Shown: in pieces, positions 1 to 9,563 of the stretch
Layout of the letters: each line of letters opens with the position of its first letter
Position numbering within the stretch: the first letter of the stretch is position 1
Origin: JBLHKW01 sp047618565
GTDB taxonomy: Bacteria; Planctomycetota; UBA1135; GCA-002686595
Reading direction: 5' to 3'
NCBI GenBank assembly: GCA_047618565.1
Contig: JBLHKW010000015.1
Span: 1-45,904, forward strand
Length of the DNA stretch: 45,904 bases
Made by a program: the position numbers and the translations under genes
Notes under the pieces: generated by a model
The model's database searches: none
The model's input: the letters and a program-made list of their open reading frames with translations, nothing else
Told to the model about the DNA's origin: nothing

Positions 1-1274
1 TCCTCGAGCTCCTCTTCGTCCTCTTCCTCGAGCTCTTCTTCGTCCACCGCCTCAACGATGGTCGCGTGGGCTTCGGCAGCGCCCGTCAGCTCGGAATCGG
101 CCGTGTTCCTCGCCAGCTCCTCCACCTCTGCCGCGGATCCGGCGTCGCCGTCGGGCTGCTGGAACAGGTCCGACTGTTCCCACGATGGTGTCGGGGGCCC
201 GGCCTGACGCACCGCGATCGGCTTCGCGCCGTCGCGGGGCTCGACCGCTTCCGGCGCAGCCGCCGGCATGGCATCGGCCTGCAGAGCCACCGGCTCGGAC
301 GCTTCCCGCGTGGCGAAGGGCTCGATCTCCGGGAAAGGCTCGACGGTCGGAACGGGTTCGAGCGCTTCCAGGCGGCGGTCGATGACCTCGACCGGATCAC
401 TCAGCTCCGTTGAGCGCGCGGCCGCGGCAGGCTTTTCAACCGGCTCGACGTCTTCGGCAGAGCTCTCGGCCTGCCCGGCAGCCAGATCTGCGCCAGCGCC
501 GACAGTGGTATCGACCTCACCTCGGGGACGCTTCCACTTAGAGGCTGGAGCGCCAGTTTTGCTATCGGAGCGTGCTTGTACATTCTTGGTCTCGATCGGA
601 GCCGTTCCGTCGGGAAGGGCACCTGCCAGACGTGGATCATCAGGATAGGGCGAAGGCGCGACGATCGGGGGGCGCTCTGCGTTGTGGACCTCGCGCCAGA
701 CTTCCTCCAGGTACTCCGCTGAAGACTCGTCGGGTACCAACAAGGCGGCCTCCTCCGAGGAAACGCTTCCGCCCTCGGTGTCCGACAACGCGTCCACATC
801 CGGTTGACCTGCGACCGAATTTTCCGCGACCAGGCCCCTGAGCCAGGCGAACCAGATGGGCGCCAGGACGCAGACCACGCCGAAGAAGATCGCAACGGGC
901 TCCGCCAGACGGCGTGCCACCGCGCCTCCGGTCGCCCCCCCGAAACTTCCGCCCCCGTCCGGCAGGATCGCTCCCAGCAACACCGCCAGGCCGAGGGCCG
1001 TCCCACTGATACCCAGCAGGGTCTTCCCGACCGGGAACTTGTCGTTGCCGAGCACCATGATCGTGCCCACCAGCGCGAAGCCGCCGGACCACAGGATGGG
1101 CGCCGCGTGACCCAGCCAGGCGACCAGCGCCTGGGCGGCGGCAGCGGCACCGCCGGCCCCGGGGTCACGGAGAATCCCCATGACCACGAGCACCAGGGGG
1201 AAGCTGCTCAGGGTGAATAGGATGCCACCAAGGACATCCCTGCTCAGTTGGAATTTGCGGTTCTCTTCAGCCAT
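1..1274 (-). CDS. FtsK-like membrane protein, second tandem copy (partial)
   Basis: The gene runs off the left edge, so only about 424 N-terminal codons are visible. It starts at ATG 1274, three bases after the ftsK stop, so it is in the same operon. The visible part has four hydrophobic segments (about residues 15-35, 48-76, 84-104 and 124-146), as in the 4TM domain of FtsK/SpoIIIE translocases. A long Ala/Glu/Pro-rich linker follows, becoming a run of Glu/Asp (EELEEEDEEELEE) at the edge. The complete FtsK next door has the same order: four membrane segments, acidic linker, motor. I infer a second FtsK-type translocase, but the ATPase part is outside the window, so a membrane-only partner protein remains possible. 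Confidence 0.7.
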   Translation of the reverse strand, partial: MAEENRKFQLSRDVLGGILFTLSSFPLVLVVMGILRDPGAGGAAAAAQALVAWLGHAAPILWSGGFALVGTIMVLGNDKFPVGKTLLGISGTALGLAVLLGAILPDGGGSFGGATGGAVARRLAEPVAIFFGVVCVLAPIWFAWLRGLVAENSVAGQPDVDALSDTEGGSVSSEEAALLVPDESSAEYLEEVWREVHNAERPPIVAPSPYPDDPRLAGALPDGTAPIETKNVQARSDSKTGAPASKWKRPRGEVDTTVGAGADLAAGQAESSAEDVEPVEKPAAAARSTELSDPVEVIDRRLEALEPVPTVEPFPEIEPFATREASEPVALQADAMPAAAPEAVEPRDGAKPIAVRQAGPPTPSWEQSDLFQQPDGDAGSAAEVEELARNTADSELTGAAEAHATIVEAVDEEELEEEDEEELE

Positions 1275-1277
1275 GGT

Positions 1278-3851
1278 TCAGACCTCATTCGAAGGAGCGG
1301 TATTCTCCTCCCAGTCTTCCAGGGTCATCAGGATTTCCCGAGCCTTGGATCCCTTGTGCTCACCAACGATCCCGGCCTCCGTCATCATGTCGATGAGACG
1401 CGAGGCGCGGGTGTAACCAACCCCGAGGGCACGCTGCAGCAGACTGGCTGACCCGCGGCGCGACTTCAAGACGATGCGGACAGCATCGTCGAACATCGGG
1501 TCCGAATCCGGGCCTCGACCGCCCACAGTGCCCGCCGGGGCACTTCCGGTGGCAGCCTGGATCAGCTCCTGATTGAAGGTCGCCACGGATTCCTTGCAGA
1601 CGAACTCCACCAGCGCCTGCAGTTCGTGGTCTTCGACCAGTGCGCCCTGTACGCGGGAGACCTGGGAGGTCTGCGGCGGCGCATAGAGCATATCGCCCTG
1701 CCCGAGCAGCTTTTCGGCCCCCATCACGTCCAGAATGACGCGACTGTCGACCTTGCTCGCGACCTGGAAGGCGATGCGAGTGGGCAGGTTGCCCTTGATG
1801 ACGCCCGTGATCACGTCCGTCGACGGGCGCTGGGTGGCGAGGATCACGTGGATCCCGACCGCCCGCGACTTCTGGGCCAGGCGCGTGATGGCCTGCTCGG
1901 CCTCCTTCTTCGCGACCATCATCAGGTCCGCCATCTCGTCGATCACGACGATGATGTACGGCACGTGGCGCGGCGTACGCTCCTCGTGGAACTCGTCGCC
2001 CATGCGCTCGCGCAGCTTGTCCTCGCTGAGAGCGTTGTAGCCGGTGATGTGCTTCACGCCCGCGTTCTTGAAAAGCTCGTAGCGGCCCTCCATTTTCTCG
2101 ACGGCCCACATCAGGACGGCCGTGGCCTGGCGCATGTCCGTCACCACGGGCAGCTCCAGGTGAGGGATCTTGGCGAACATCTGCAACTCGACCATCTTCG
2201 GGTCGACCAGGATCATGCGCACGTCGTGCGGTGAGCGCGTCAGGAGCACGCTGGCCAGGATGGTGTTGATGCACACCGACTTGCCCGAGCCCGTGGTACC
2301 CGCGATCAGCATGTGCGGCATGCGCGCGAGGTCCTCGACGATAGCCGTGCCCTCGGCGTCCATCCCGAGGAACAGCGGCAGGGCCATGTACTTCTTGTCG
2401 TACGCCTTCTGACTCACGAGTTCAGAGATGCGCACGACGCGCCGCTTGGCGTTGGGCACCTCGATGCCGATGGTCGACTTGCCGGGGATGGGCGCGATGA
2501 TGCGCACGCTACGGGCGCGCAGGGTGCCCGCGATCTCCTGGCTGAGTTGCGTGACCTTGTTCATGCGCGTGCCCTGCGCGACGGTCAGCTCGAACTGGGT
2601 CACGGCAGGCCCGACCTGGGCGCCGACGACCTCCGCATCGACGCGGAAACTCTGGAGGGCGTGCTCCAGCTTGCGCGCGGACTCCTCGAGGAACTCGTTG
2701 TCGAGCACGCTGTTGCACTCCGGCGGCTCCAGCAGATCCAGAGGGGGCAGGGTCCAGGGTCCGGGCGGAGGAGTCGGGGGCGAGAAAACGGCCTGATGGA
2801 TCGTGGTCGGCGTCCTGGGCTTGGACTTCTTGGCCGGCTTCGCAGGGACGATCTCCTCGAAGGGTTCTTCTTCCTCCTCGTCCTCGTATTCGTACTCGTC
2901 TTCTTCCTCTTCTTCTTCCTCCTCTTCTTCCTCCTCCTCGTACTCGTCTTCCTCGTCCTCTTCTTCTTCTTCCTCCTCGTCCTCGTACTCGTCTTCCAGC
3001 TCTTCCTCTTCGTCCTCCTCGACGGCCTTGGGCTTTGCCTTGGCCTTCGGCTTGGCGCGTGCCTTTGCGGGAGAAGCGACGGCCGGGTCCTGGACCAGGT
3101 CCGCCCCACGCAAGAAGTCCCAGAGCCCCGAGAACAGGCCGCGCATCCAGCCCAATATCGCGGGCACGAGGGCCTCGCCGCGCTCATCACGGCGATCGGC
3201 AAGCCATGCACTAAAACCGCGCAGGGCCGGATAGAAGGCCATCTCGGTTGCGAGCATGAACGAAATGGATGCCATCGTGACCAGCAGGATCGCCAGCCCG
3301 ACCCGTCCGAACTGGGACACGAGATGCCCCATGCTGGCGTAGGCCAGCCAGCCACCGGGGCCGTAGGGCAGCTCGTTGTCGAGCGCCACGAGTCCCTGAC
3401 CGTCCAGCCGTTCGGCGATCGGAACGCCGAAGGTCAGGTCCATCAGGAAGGCCATCGATAGCACGAAACACGCTGCCCCGAGGCAGCGGATGAAGGCCAG
3501 GTCCACGACGCGGCGCGCGACGATGATCGATCCCCAGCACAGCCCGAGAATCGACAGGAGATAGCCGGACAGGCCAAAGAACATGAAGGAGCCGCGGGCC
3601 AGGTAATAGCCAAACTGGCCGCCCCAGTTGTGGCCATCGGCTCCCTCGAACCCCCAGGGCGCGTAGTAGCTCCCCATCGAGATCAGCAGCCAGACGGAGA
3701 GTCCGATGAGCACCAATCCACAGAGCTCGCGCACGCGTGCCGACGTGGCGGCATCGAGCGGCGCCCCCAGCAGGAAGCCCGAGGCTAGCGCCCCGAAACG
3801 TCCCTTTGAGACCTTCCCCTTCTTCGTACTACGGCCCTTCTTTCGGCCCAA
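1278..3851 (-). CDS. ftsK: DNA translocase FtsK/SpoIIIE
   Basis: ATP-driven DNA pump that clears and segregates chromosome ends at the division septum. About 857 residues: four membrane segments (roughly 44-66, 76-115, 120-141, 184-206), a Glu/Asp linker (about 275-335), then the FtsK alpha/beta RecA-like motor with Walker A GTTGSGKS near residue 517, Walker B VVIDEMADL and the ATQRPSTDVITG motif. A C-terminal gamma winged helix contains LGVGYTRASRLIDMM. The start is TTG at 3851: an in-frame stop lies shortly upstream, no ATG precedes the membrane domain, and AGGGGA sits at ribosome-binding distance. Length and architecture are normal for the family except for the extreme acidity of the linker. 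It follows coaB by 86 bases and is followed by another FtsK-like gene. Confidence 0.95.
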   Translation of the reverse strand: MGRKKGRSTKKGKVSKGRFGALASGFLLGAPLDAATSARVRELCGLVLIGLSVWLLISMGSYYAPWGFEGADGHNWGGQFGYYLARGSFMFFGLSGYLLSILGLCWGSIIVARRVVDLAFIRCLGAACFVLSMAFLMDLTFGVPIAERLDGQGLVALDNELPYGPGGWLAYASMGHLVSQFGRVGLAILLVTMASISFMLATEMAFYPALRGFSAWLADRRDERGEALVPAILGWMRGLFSGLWDFLRGADLVQDPAVASPAKARAKPKAKAKPKAVEEDEEEELEDEYEDEEEEEEEDEEDEYEEEEEEEEEEEEEDEYEYEDEEEEEPFEEIVPAKPAKKSKPRTPTTIHQAVFSPPTPPPGPWTLPPLDLLEPPECNSVLDNEFLEESARKLEHALQSFRVDAEVVGAQVGPAVTQFELTVAQGTRMNKVTQLSQEIAGTLRARSVRIIAPIPGKSTIGIEVPNAKRRVVRISELVSQKAYDKKYMALPLFLGMDAEGTAIVEDLARMPHMLIAGTTGSGKSVCINTILASVLLTRSPHDVRMILVDPKMVELQMFAKIPHLELPVVTDMRQATAVLMWAVEKMEGRYELFKNAGVKHITGYNALSEDKLRERMGDEFHEERTPRHVPYIIVVIDEMADLMMVAKKEAEQAITRLAQKSRAVGIHVILATQRPSTDVITGVIKGNLPTRIAFQVASKVDSRVILDVMGAEKLLGQGDMLYAPPQTSQVSRVQGALVEDHELQALVEFVCKESVATFNQELIQAATGSAPAGTVGGRGPDSDPMFDDAVRIVLKSRRGSASLLQRALGVGYTRASRLIDMMTEAGIVGEHKGSKAREILMTLEDWEENTAPSNEV

Positions 3852-3937
3852 GACGTATCCCCTATCGCGCCGCTAGTTCGTGCCGCAGGCGATCCCTGCG
3901 GCGATAATTGCTCCACGCGAATCGATCCGGGAATCGG

Positions 3938-4603
3938 TCAGGCCGGCTGCCGAGAGATCTCGGCCAGAAGCCCGACGAGGGCGCGTGCCACCGCGTCCTT
4001 GGTTTGATTCCGCATCGTTCGCGATTTGCCATCCGTGCTGATGATGGTCACGGTCGTCCGGGTCGCGTTCAATGCGGAACTGCTATTTAACACCACAAAA
4101 TCGGCGTTCTTCTTTTTCAGCTTGATTTTCGCACGCCGCAGACCGGCCCCCGTTTCGAGGGCGAAACCGACCACCAGCCGCTGGCCTTTTCTTCTCGCGA
4201 CGGTGGCCAGGACGTCTGGATTCCGGACCAAGCGCAGGCTCGCGGCCTCGGCCCCCGTGTCCTTCAGGCGCCACTTGCCGGCCAGCTTGCGCGCCGGCCG
4301 CCAGTCAGCGACGGCAGCGGCCATGTAGAGGGCATCCCCGGCGGCGAAGGCTGTGCGGACCGCTGCCAGCATGTCGCGCGCGCTGACGACATCCACCCTA
4401 TCGACGCCCGCTGGGGTCTCGAGAGCTACCGGCCCGGCCACGAGCGTCACCCGATGCCCGGCCTTCGCGGCCGCCTTCGCGATCGCAAACCCCATCCTGC
4501 CGCTCGATTCGTTGCTGAGGTAGCGCACGGGATCCACGTGCTCGCGGGTCGGCCCGGCGGTCACCACGACGTGCAGGCGGCGAGACTTTCGGGCGCGACT
4601 CAT
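3938..4603 (-). CDS. coaB: Phosphopantothenate-cysteine ligase (CoaB, stand-alone)
   Basis: Second activity of CoaBC: joins 4'-phosphopantothenate to cysteine in coenzyme A synthesis. About 221 residues. Family signatures are GPTREHVDPVRYLSNESSGR near the N-terminus, AAAVADWRP in the middle, and a downstream segment with NPDVL, FALET and VLNSSSALN, matching the CoaB half of the usual fusion. ATG 4603 is preceded by GGGAG. The coaC gene ends 18 bases upstream in a different frame, so here CoaB and CoaC are two proteins instead of the common single polypeptide. The two must presumably associate. Confidence 0.92.
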   Translation of the reverse strand: MSRARKSRRLHVVVTAGPTREHVDPVRYLSNESSGRMGFAIAKAAAKAGHRVTLVAGPVALETPAGVDRVDVVSARDMLAAVRTAFAAGDALYMAAAVADWRPARKLAGKWRLKDTGAEAASLRLVRNPDVLATVARRKGQRLVVGFALETGAGLRRAKIKLKKKNADFVVLNSSSALNATRTTVTIISTDGKSRTMRNQTKDAVARALVGLLAEISRQPA

Positions 4604-4621
4604 GGGAATCTCCCGTTTCGA

Positions 4622-5164
4622 TCAGGATTCCAGCCGGCGAGCGACTCGCTCGGCGATCTCGGCGGGCTCCGCCAGCCGTCCGGGGCCGGCCTCCCCGCAT
4701 GCGACGTGGCCGGCCACCGGCTCGACGACCTCCCAGCCGTCCTCGGCCACGCACGCCAGATTACGGACCACGGCGGGGTTGGCGAGCATGGTTGGATTCA
4801 TCGCGGGACACAGCAGACGCGGCACACCAGGATCGACGGCCAGCACCAGAGTTGTCAGCAGGTCGTCGGCCAGCCCATGGGCCAGGCGCCCCAGCAGGTC
4901 CGCAGTACAGGGCGCCACGAGCAACATTTCCGCCCAGCGCGCCAGGTCGATGTGGTCCATGGAGCCGCGCCGCTCGGGACCGTACTCGGTGGTCGCAGCC
5001 GGCTCTCCGGTCACGGCCTCGAACAGCTGCGGGGCGACGAGTTCGGCCGCGCGGGCAGTCAATACGACCCGGACGACATGGCCCGACTGGGTCAACTTGC
5101 TCGCCAGATCGCACGCCTTGTAGACGGCGACGGATGCGCTCACGCCCAGCAGGATGTGGCTCAC
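4622..5164 (-). CDS. coaC: Phosphopantothenoylcysteine decarboxylase (CoaC, stand-alone)
   Basis: FMN-dependent decarboxylase of coenzyme A synthesis, about 180 residues, HFCD flavoprotein family. Visible motifs: GVSASVAVYKACDL for flavin phosphate binding, catalytic His71 in DHIDLARWAE, APCTADLLGRLAHGLADDLL, the CPAMNPTM loop, and ACGEAGPGRLAEP carrying the catalytic Cys lid. The start is GTG at 5164, whose last bases form the gmk stop (GTGA overlap), implying translational coupling to gmk. Most bacteria fuse CoaC to CoaB; here a stop and an 18-base gap separate them, and both parts retain their key residues. Confidence 0.92.
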   Translation of the reverse strand: MSHILLGVSASVAVYKACDLASKLTQSGHVVRVVLTARAAELVAPQLFEAVTGEPAATTEYGPERRGSMDHIDLARWAEMLLVAPCTADLLGRLAHGLADDLLTTLVLAVDPGVPRLLCPAMNPTMLANPAVVRNLACVAEDGWEVVEPVAGHVACGEAGPGRLAEPAEIAERVARRLES

Positions 5165-5763
5165 GAGACCGCCCCCGCGAGGCCAACGAGGCCGCGGATC
5201 TCATCCAGCGCCCGGTTCAGATCCTCGTTCACGACGATGTGGTCGTACTTGCCGCGCTCTCGATACTCGTCCTCCGCCTTCTGCAGCCGGCGCTTGAGCG
5301 ATTCGGGCGTCTCGCTGCCACGGCCCTCCAGGCGCTGGCGCAGGACCTCGAAACTCGGCGGAGCGACGAAGACGTAGATGCCGGGCACGCCGAGTGCCTT
5401 GAGCTGCAACGCGCCCTGGACGTCGATCTCGACGAGGAACACCTTCCCCGCCTTCAGGGCCTCCACCATGCTCGAACGCAGGGTGCCGTACAGGTTGCCG
5501 TAGACCTCGGCCCACTCGATGAACTCGCCCGCCTCGATGCGGCGACCGAACTCTTCCTTGCTGAGGAAATGGTAATCGCGCCCGTCGACCTCGCCCTCAC
5601 GGATGATGCGGGTCGTGGCCGAGACCGAGAAGACCACCCGTGGATCCTCGATCAGGATTCGACAGATGGTGCTCTTGCCACAACCGGAGGGTCCGGAGAT
5701 CAGCAGCATCTGGCCCTCGAGGCCGTCTCGGTCGGTCGTTTCCACTTTGTCCGCTTCCATCAT
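5161..5763 (-). CDS. gmk: Guanylate kinase
   Basis: Phosphorylates GMP to GDP in the cytosol. 200 residues, usual length. P-loop GPSGCGKST at residues 24-32, then the GMP-binding region with SATTR..R.GE.DG.DYHFL, EFIEWAEVYGN.YGT, and VFLVEIDVQGA. The start ATG 5763 overlaps the yicC stop (ATGA); a second ATG follows directly. The stop overlaps the GTG of coaC. The yicC-gmk pairing is common in bacteria. Confidence 0.97.
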   Translation of the reverse strand: MMEADKVETTDRDGLEGQMLLISGPSGCGKSTICRILIEDPRVVFSVSATTRIIREGEVDGRDYHFLSKEEFGRRIEAGEFIEWAEVYGNLYGTLRSSMVEALKAGKVFLVEIDVQGALQLKALGVPGIYVFVAPPSFEVLRQRLEGRGSETPESLKRRLQKAEDEYRERGKYDHIVVNEDLNRALDEIRGLVGLAGAVS

Positions 5764-6638
5764 TCGACGTTCTGCACCTGCTCCCGAAGGCGCTCGATGT
5801 AGGTCTTCAGGTCGACGACGGCGTGCGCGATCTGGGCATCGCTGGCCTTGGAACCGATCGTGTTCGCCTCGCGGAAGAGTTCCTGAGCGAGGAAATCGAG
5901 CCGGCGACCGACCGCGCCGCCCTTGTCGAGGGTCTTGCGCAGCTGGGTCACGTGGCTCGCCAGACGTGTGAGCTCCTCGTTGATGTCGAGGCGGTCGGCG
6001 ATCAATGCCAGCTCGCGCGCCAGGTCCTTCGAGGAGACCTTGCTGGCATCGCCCAGCAGCTCGGTGACGCGCCGCTTCAACGCACGCTGATGCTGCGTCA
6101 CCACCTTCGGGGCGCGCTTGCCGATCTTCGTCACGGTAGCTTCGATGGCGCGCGTGTTCTTCTCGAAGTCCGTCACCATGGCCTTGCCCTCGATGACACG
6201 CATGCCGACGAGGTCCTTGGTGGCGCTGGCCAGCACCCGCAGCAGCAGCTTGTCATGCTTGTCACTCGGAGCCGTGTCCGCGCCGGCCTGAAGCACGCCG
6301 GGCAGGCCTATCAGGTCGGAGAGCTGCACTTCGCCGGGCAACTTCAGACGGGTCACCAGGGCGCGCAGCTGCTTTGCGTATCGTTCGGCCGCGGCACGAT
6401 CGATCGACACATGGGATGCGGCATCGAGCCGTGCCACCGAGATCGTGGCCGAGACGGCCCCACGCTGAAGTTGCTTGCGCAGGACCGCATCCACGCGCGC
6501 CTCCAGATGCGCGAATTCCGTGGGTATTCGCGTCTTGAGCTGGATGTGCTTGTGGTTGACGGAGCGCACCTCAACGCGAACGGACAGTCCGTCAGCGCTC
6601 TCGGTTGCCGCCCCGAACCCGGTCATTGAACGAATCAC
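5760..6638 (-). CDS. yicC: YicC/YloC family endoribonuclease
   Basis: 292-residue YicC-family protein, recently recognised as an endoribonuclease family. N-terminal signature IRSMTGFG at residues 2-9; the family C-terminal block NTIGSKASDAQI..VVDLK..IE..REQVQNVE is complete. I place the start at GTG 6638, directly before IRSMTGFG. It is preceded by GAGGAG with six bases of spacing, whereas the same frame upstream runs antisense-like through pyrE. Its stop overlaps the gmk ATG. The gap back to pyrE is 71 bases. Confidence 0.94.
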   Translation of the reverse strand: MIRSMTGFGAATESADGLSVRVEVRSVNHKHIQLKTRIPTEFAHLEARVDAVLRKQLQRGAVSATISVARLDAASHVSIDRAAAERYAKQLRALVTRLKLPGEVQLSDLIGLPGVLQAGADTAPSDKHDKLLLRVLASATKDLVGMRVIEGKAMVTDFEKNTRAIEATVTKIGKRAPKVVTQHQRALKRRVTELLGDASKVSSKDLARELALIADRLDINEELTRLASHVTQLRKTLDKGGAVGRRLDFLAQELFREANTIGSKASDAQIAHAVVDLKTYIERLREQVQNVE

Positions 6639-6709
6639 GCTGCACTCCTCACTAAAGGCTCGACTACCGGAAAGCCCGATCTCAGCCGTGTGGCCTGCAC
6701 GCTGCCCTG

Positions 6710-7303
6710 CTAGGAAGCGACCGGGCGACTTCCCGGCTTGATCGCGGCACTGCTCTCGAATCCCGCGGGCGGATCGTCTTTCGACCAGGTGCGCGCCTCG
6801 ACCTCCGCCAGGGCAAACAGCGGCAGACCGTCCGGGTCGAACGGGTTCTTGCCGGAGCGGTTCACGACCGATCCGACACCGACGACCTCGACTCCAAGGC
6901 TGCGCAGCAACGCGATCACTTCGCGCGCCGAGCCACCGGTCGTGAGCACGTCCTCGACCACGAGCACGCGCGTTCCGGGCTCCAGCACGAAGCCCCGGCG
7001 CAGGCTCATCACGCCGTCCTTGCGCTCGGTGAACATGCCGCGCACTCCGACGGCGCGCGCCACCTCGTGGGCCCAGGTCACCGCGCCGAGGGCGGGGCCC
7101 ACCACGATGTCGATCGATTCGCGCAGGTCCTTCGGAAGAGACTCGACCAGCCCGCGTGCCAGGCGCTCGGCACGGACCGGGTCGCAGAGGACGAGCGCAC
7201 ACTGGAAGTAGCGATCACTATGCAGGCCCGAGGAGAGCTCAAAGTGGCCTTCCAGCAAGGCCTCGCTCTCGCGCAACAGGTCCAGGACTTCGTTCTGATT
7301 CAT
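6710..7303 (-). CDS. pyrE: Orotate phosphoribosyltransferase
   Basis: Converts orotate plus PRPP to OMP in pyrimidine synthesis. 197 residues from ATG 7303. The N-terminal substrate segment GHFELSSGLHSDRYFQ is followed by PALGAV, the flexible-loop FTERKDGVMSLRRGF and the PRPP motif VLVVEDVLTTGGS. Length and motifs are normal. It sits between secG (54 bases upstream, with a hairpin in the gap) and yicC (71 bases downstream) in the same operon. Confidence 0.95.
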   Translation of the reverse strand: MNQNEVLDLLRESEALLEGHFELSSGLHSDRYFQCALVLCDPVRAERLARGLVESLPKDLRESIDIVVGPALGAVTWAHEVARAVGVRGMFTERKDGVMSLRRGFVLEPGTRVLVVEDVLTTGGSAREVIALLRSLGVEVVGVGSVVNRSGKNPFDPDGLPLFALAEVEARTWSKDDPPAGFESSAAIKPGSRPVAS

Positions 7304-7327
7304 CGACAGGTAACTCGGGTCGCAGCA

Positions 7328-7347
7328 ATCCCGCCCGGAGGCGGGAT
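7328..7347 (-). terminator. Intercistronic hairpin between secG and pyrE
   Basis: A perfect 8-bp stem (ATCCCGCC / GGCGGGAT) with a four-base loop lies between the secG stop and pyrE start. No T-run follows, so it is more likely an mRNA-processing or stability hairpin, or a weak attenuator, than a strong terminator. Confidence 0.45.
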
Positions 7348-7357
7348 CGTGTCAGGG

Positions 7358-7659
7358 CTACTTGGGGGACTCGAGCGGAGCCAACGGCCCGGCGTCCGGG
7401 AACGCACCGTCGAGCAGCGTCGCTCCGGCCTGTTGCCTGTTGAGCACGTGGATCAGCAACGCGCTCGAGAGGAACACGATCGCGACCACGGCCGTGAACT
7501 TCTGGATGCCCGCAGCCTTGACGCCAAACGTCTGCTGTCCGGCCATGCCCAGGGAATCGCCGAAGCCGCCGCCCTTGCCCTCCTGCAGGAGGATGACGAC
7601 GACGAGGATCAGCGCCGCGAGGACGAAGACGATGTAGAGGAGGGTGATTAGGAGACTGG

Positions 7660-7663
<4 letters not shown>
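7358..7663 (-). CDS. secG: Preprotein translocase subunit SecG
   Basis: 101-residue inner-membrane subunit of the SecYEG channel. Two membrane segments (about residues 3-25 and 54-73) flank the family loop with ILLQEGKGGGFG and GGQ-like GMAGQQTFG. ATG 7663 overlaps the tpiA stop (ATGA). The tpiA-secG order is a frequent bacterial arrangement and supports the call. Confidence 0.93.
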
Positions 7664-8420
<757 letters not shown>

Positions 8421-8424
<4 letters not shown>

Positions 8425-9482
8425 GCCATGCTCTCTTCAAAGGGGCCGTTTCCGGCGGTAGCAACCTGGGGACGGATGAGCTTGCGACCGTCGAGCCCGC
8501 AGAGAGCACTCACGTCGCTGACTACCTGATCCAGGACCTCGAACGAAATGGCCTGCTGGCCATCGGACCGGGCCGCGAACGGCGCCGGGTGAACCTCGAC
8601 CATGAGACCGTCCGCGCCTGCCGCAATGCCCGCGCGCGCCAGCGCCGGAACCAGGTCCGAGCGACCGGCAGCGTGTGATGGGTCGACGATGACGGGCAGG
8701 TGGGTGGTCTGTTTCAGGTACGCGACCGCTCCCACATCGAGCAGGTTGCGGGTCACGTTGTCGAATCCGCGGACGCCGCGCTCGCACAGCAGAACGGACT
8801 CATTTCCGCCCGCGAGCACATATTCGGCCGCCATCAAGAACTCCCGCAAAGTGGCTCCAAACCCCCTTTTTAGGAGAACTGGAGTCCGCGTCTGTCCCAC
8901 TTCCTGAAGCAGCGCGAAGTTGGTCATGCTGCGCGCGCCGATCTGGAACATGTCCGCGACCTCGCCGACCGCTTCCACATCGCGCGGGTCGAGGACCTCG
9001 GTCACGATGCCGATTCCCGTCTCCGCGCGCACCCTCGACAGAAACTCGAGACCCTGCCGGCCAAGTCCCTGAAAGGAATAGGGGGAGGTGCGCGGCTTGT
9101 ACGCGCCGCCGCGCAGGAGCGTGGCCCCGCGCTGCCGCACGCCGCGCGCAATGTCCTCGAGAAGGTCGTAGTCCTCGATCGCGCATGGGCCCGCAATCAG
9201 AGCCACATCGCCGGCGCCGAAGCTGGCGTCACCAACCTGCAACGCCCTGGGCTCGGGCACGGCGGCGATCGAATGCAGCTCGACGGTGCCCTGGCGGTCG
9301 ACGAACTCCACGCCCGGCATGTCCTCGATGCGGGTGCGGTGCGCGGGAGCAGGCGTGCCCTCGAGTTCGAGCCATTGCTGGGAGTCGCCGAGGAACTTGG
9401 TGGCGTATCCCAGGCCGGCACAGACCCGTAGAACAGAACCGACCTGCGAAGGCGTGAGCGTGGGGTGGAGCCGTAGTAGCAT
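8421..9482 (-). CDS. aroF: 3-deoxy-7-phosphoheptulonate synthase (DAHP synthase, type I-beta)
   Basis: First enzyme of the shikimate pathway. A small N-terminal ferredoxin-like regulatory domain (LLRLHPTLTPSQVGSVLR...) precedes the TIM barrel with metal and substrate motifs GPCAIE, KPRTSPYSFQGLG, GARSMTNFALLQE, LLKRGFG, DPSHAAGR and MVEVHP. I choose ATG 9482 because it begins the first strand of the regulatory domain; ATG 9497 is equally possible. A TTG at 9578 would extend the frame but lies upstream of the predicted promoter -10, so it is unlikely. First gene of the long minus-strand operon, with its stop overlapping tpiA. Confidence 0.93.
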
Positions 9483-9533
9483 CGCCAAGGGGGGCATCAA
9501 GTCGGATGTGATCAGCCGATTTGTGAGCGCGAC

Positions 9534-9563
9534 AGTATAGGGACTAGGCTTCAAAGCGGGCAA
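9534..9563 (-). promoter_or_regulatory. Sigma-70-type promoter for the aroF-ftsK operon
   Basis: On the minus strand TTGCCC (9563-9558) and TATACT (9539-9534) are separated by 18 bases, a good match to a housekeeping promoter. The expected transcript start is about 30-45 bases before the ATGs at 9497 and 9482. The rest of the interval to 9796 shows no other feature I can support. Confidence 0.5.

Noticed and set aside
2803..3234. 143-codon Ser-rich plus-strand frame
   Set aside because: The long Ser/Tyr run is the complement of the Glu/Asp linker of ftsK; no start signal or domain.
2313..3461. 382-codon plus-strand open frame across ftsK
   Set aside because: It is antisense to the intact ftsK, and its Leu/Phe/Val run is only the complement of the acidic linker.
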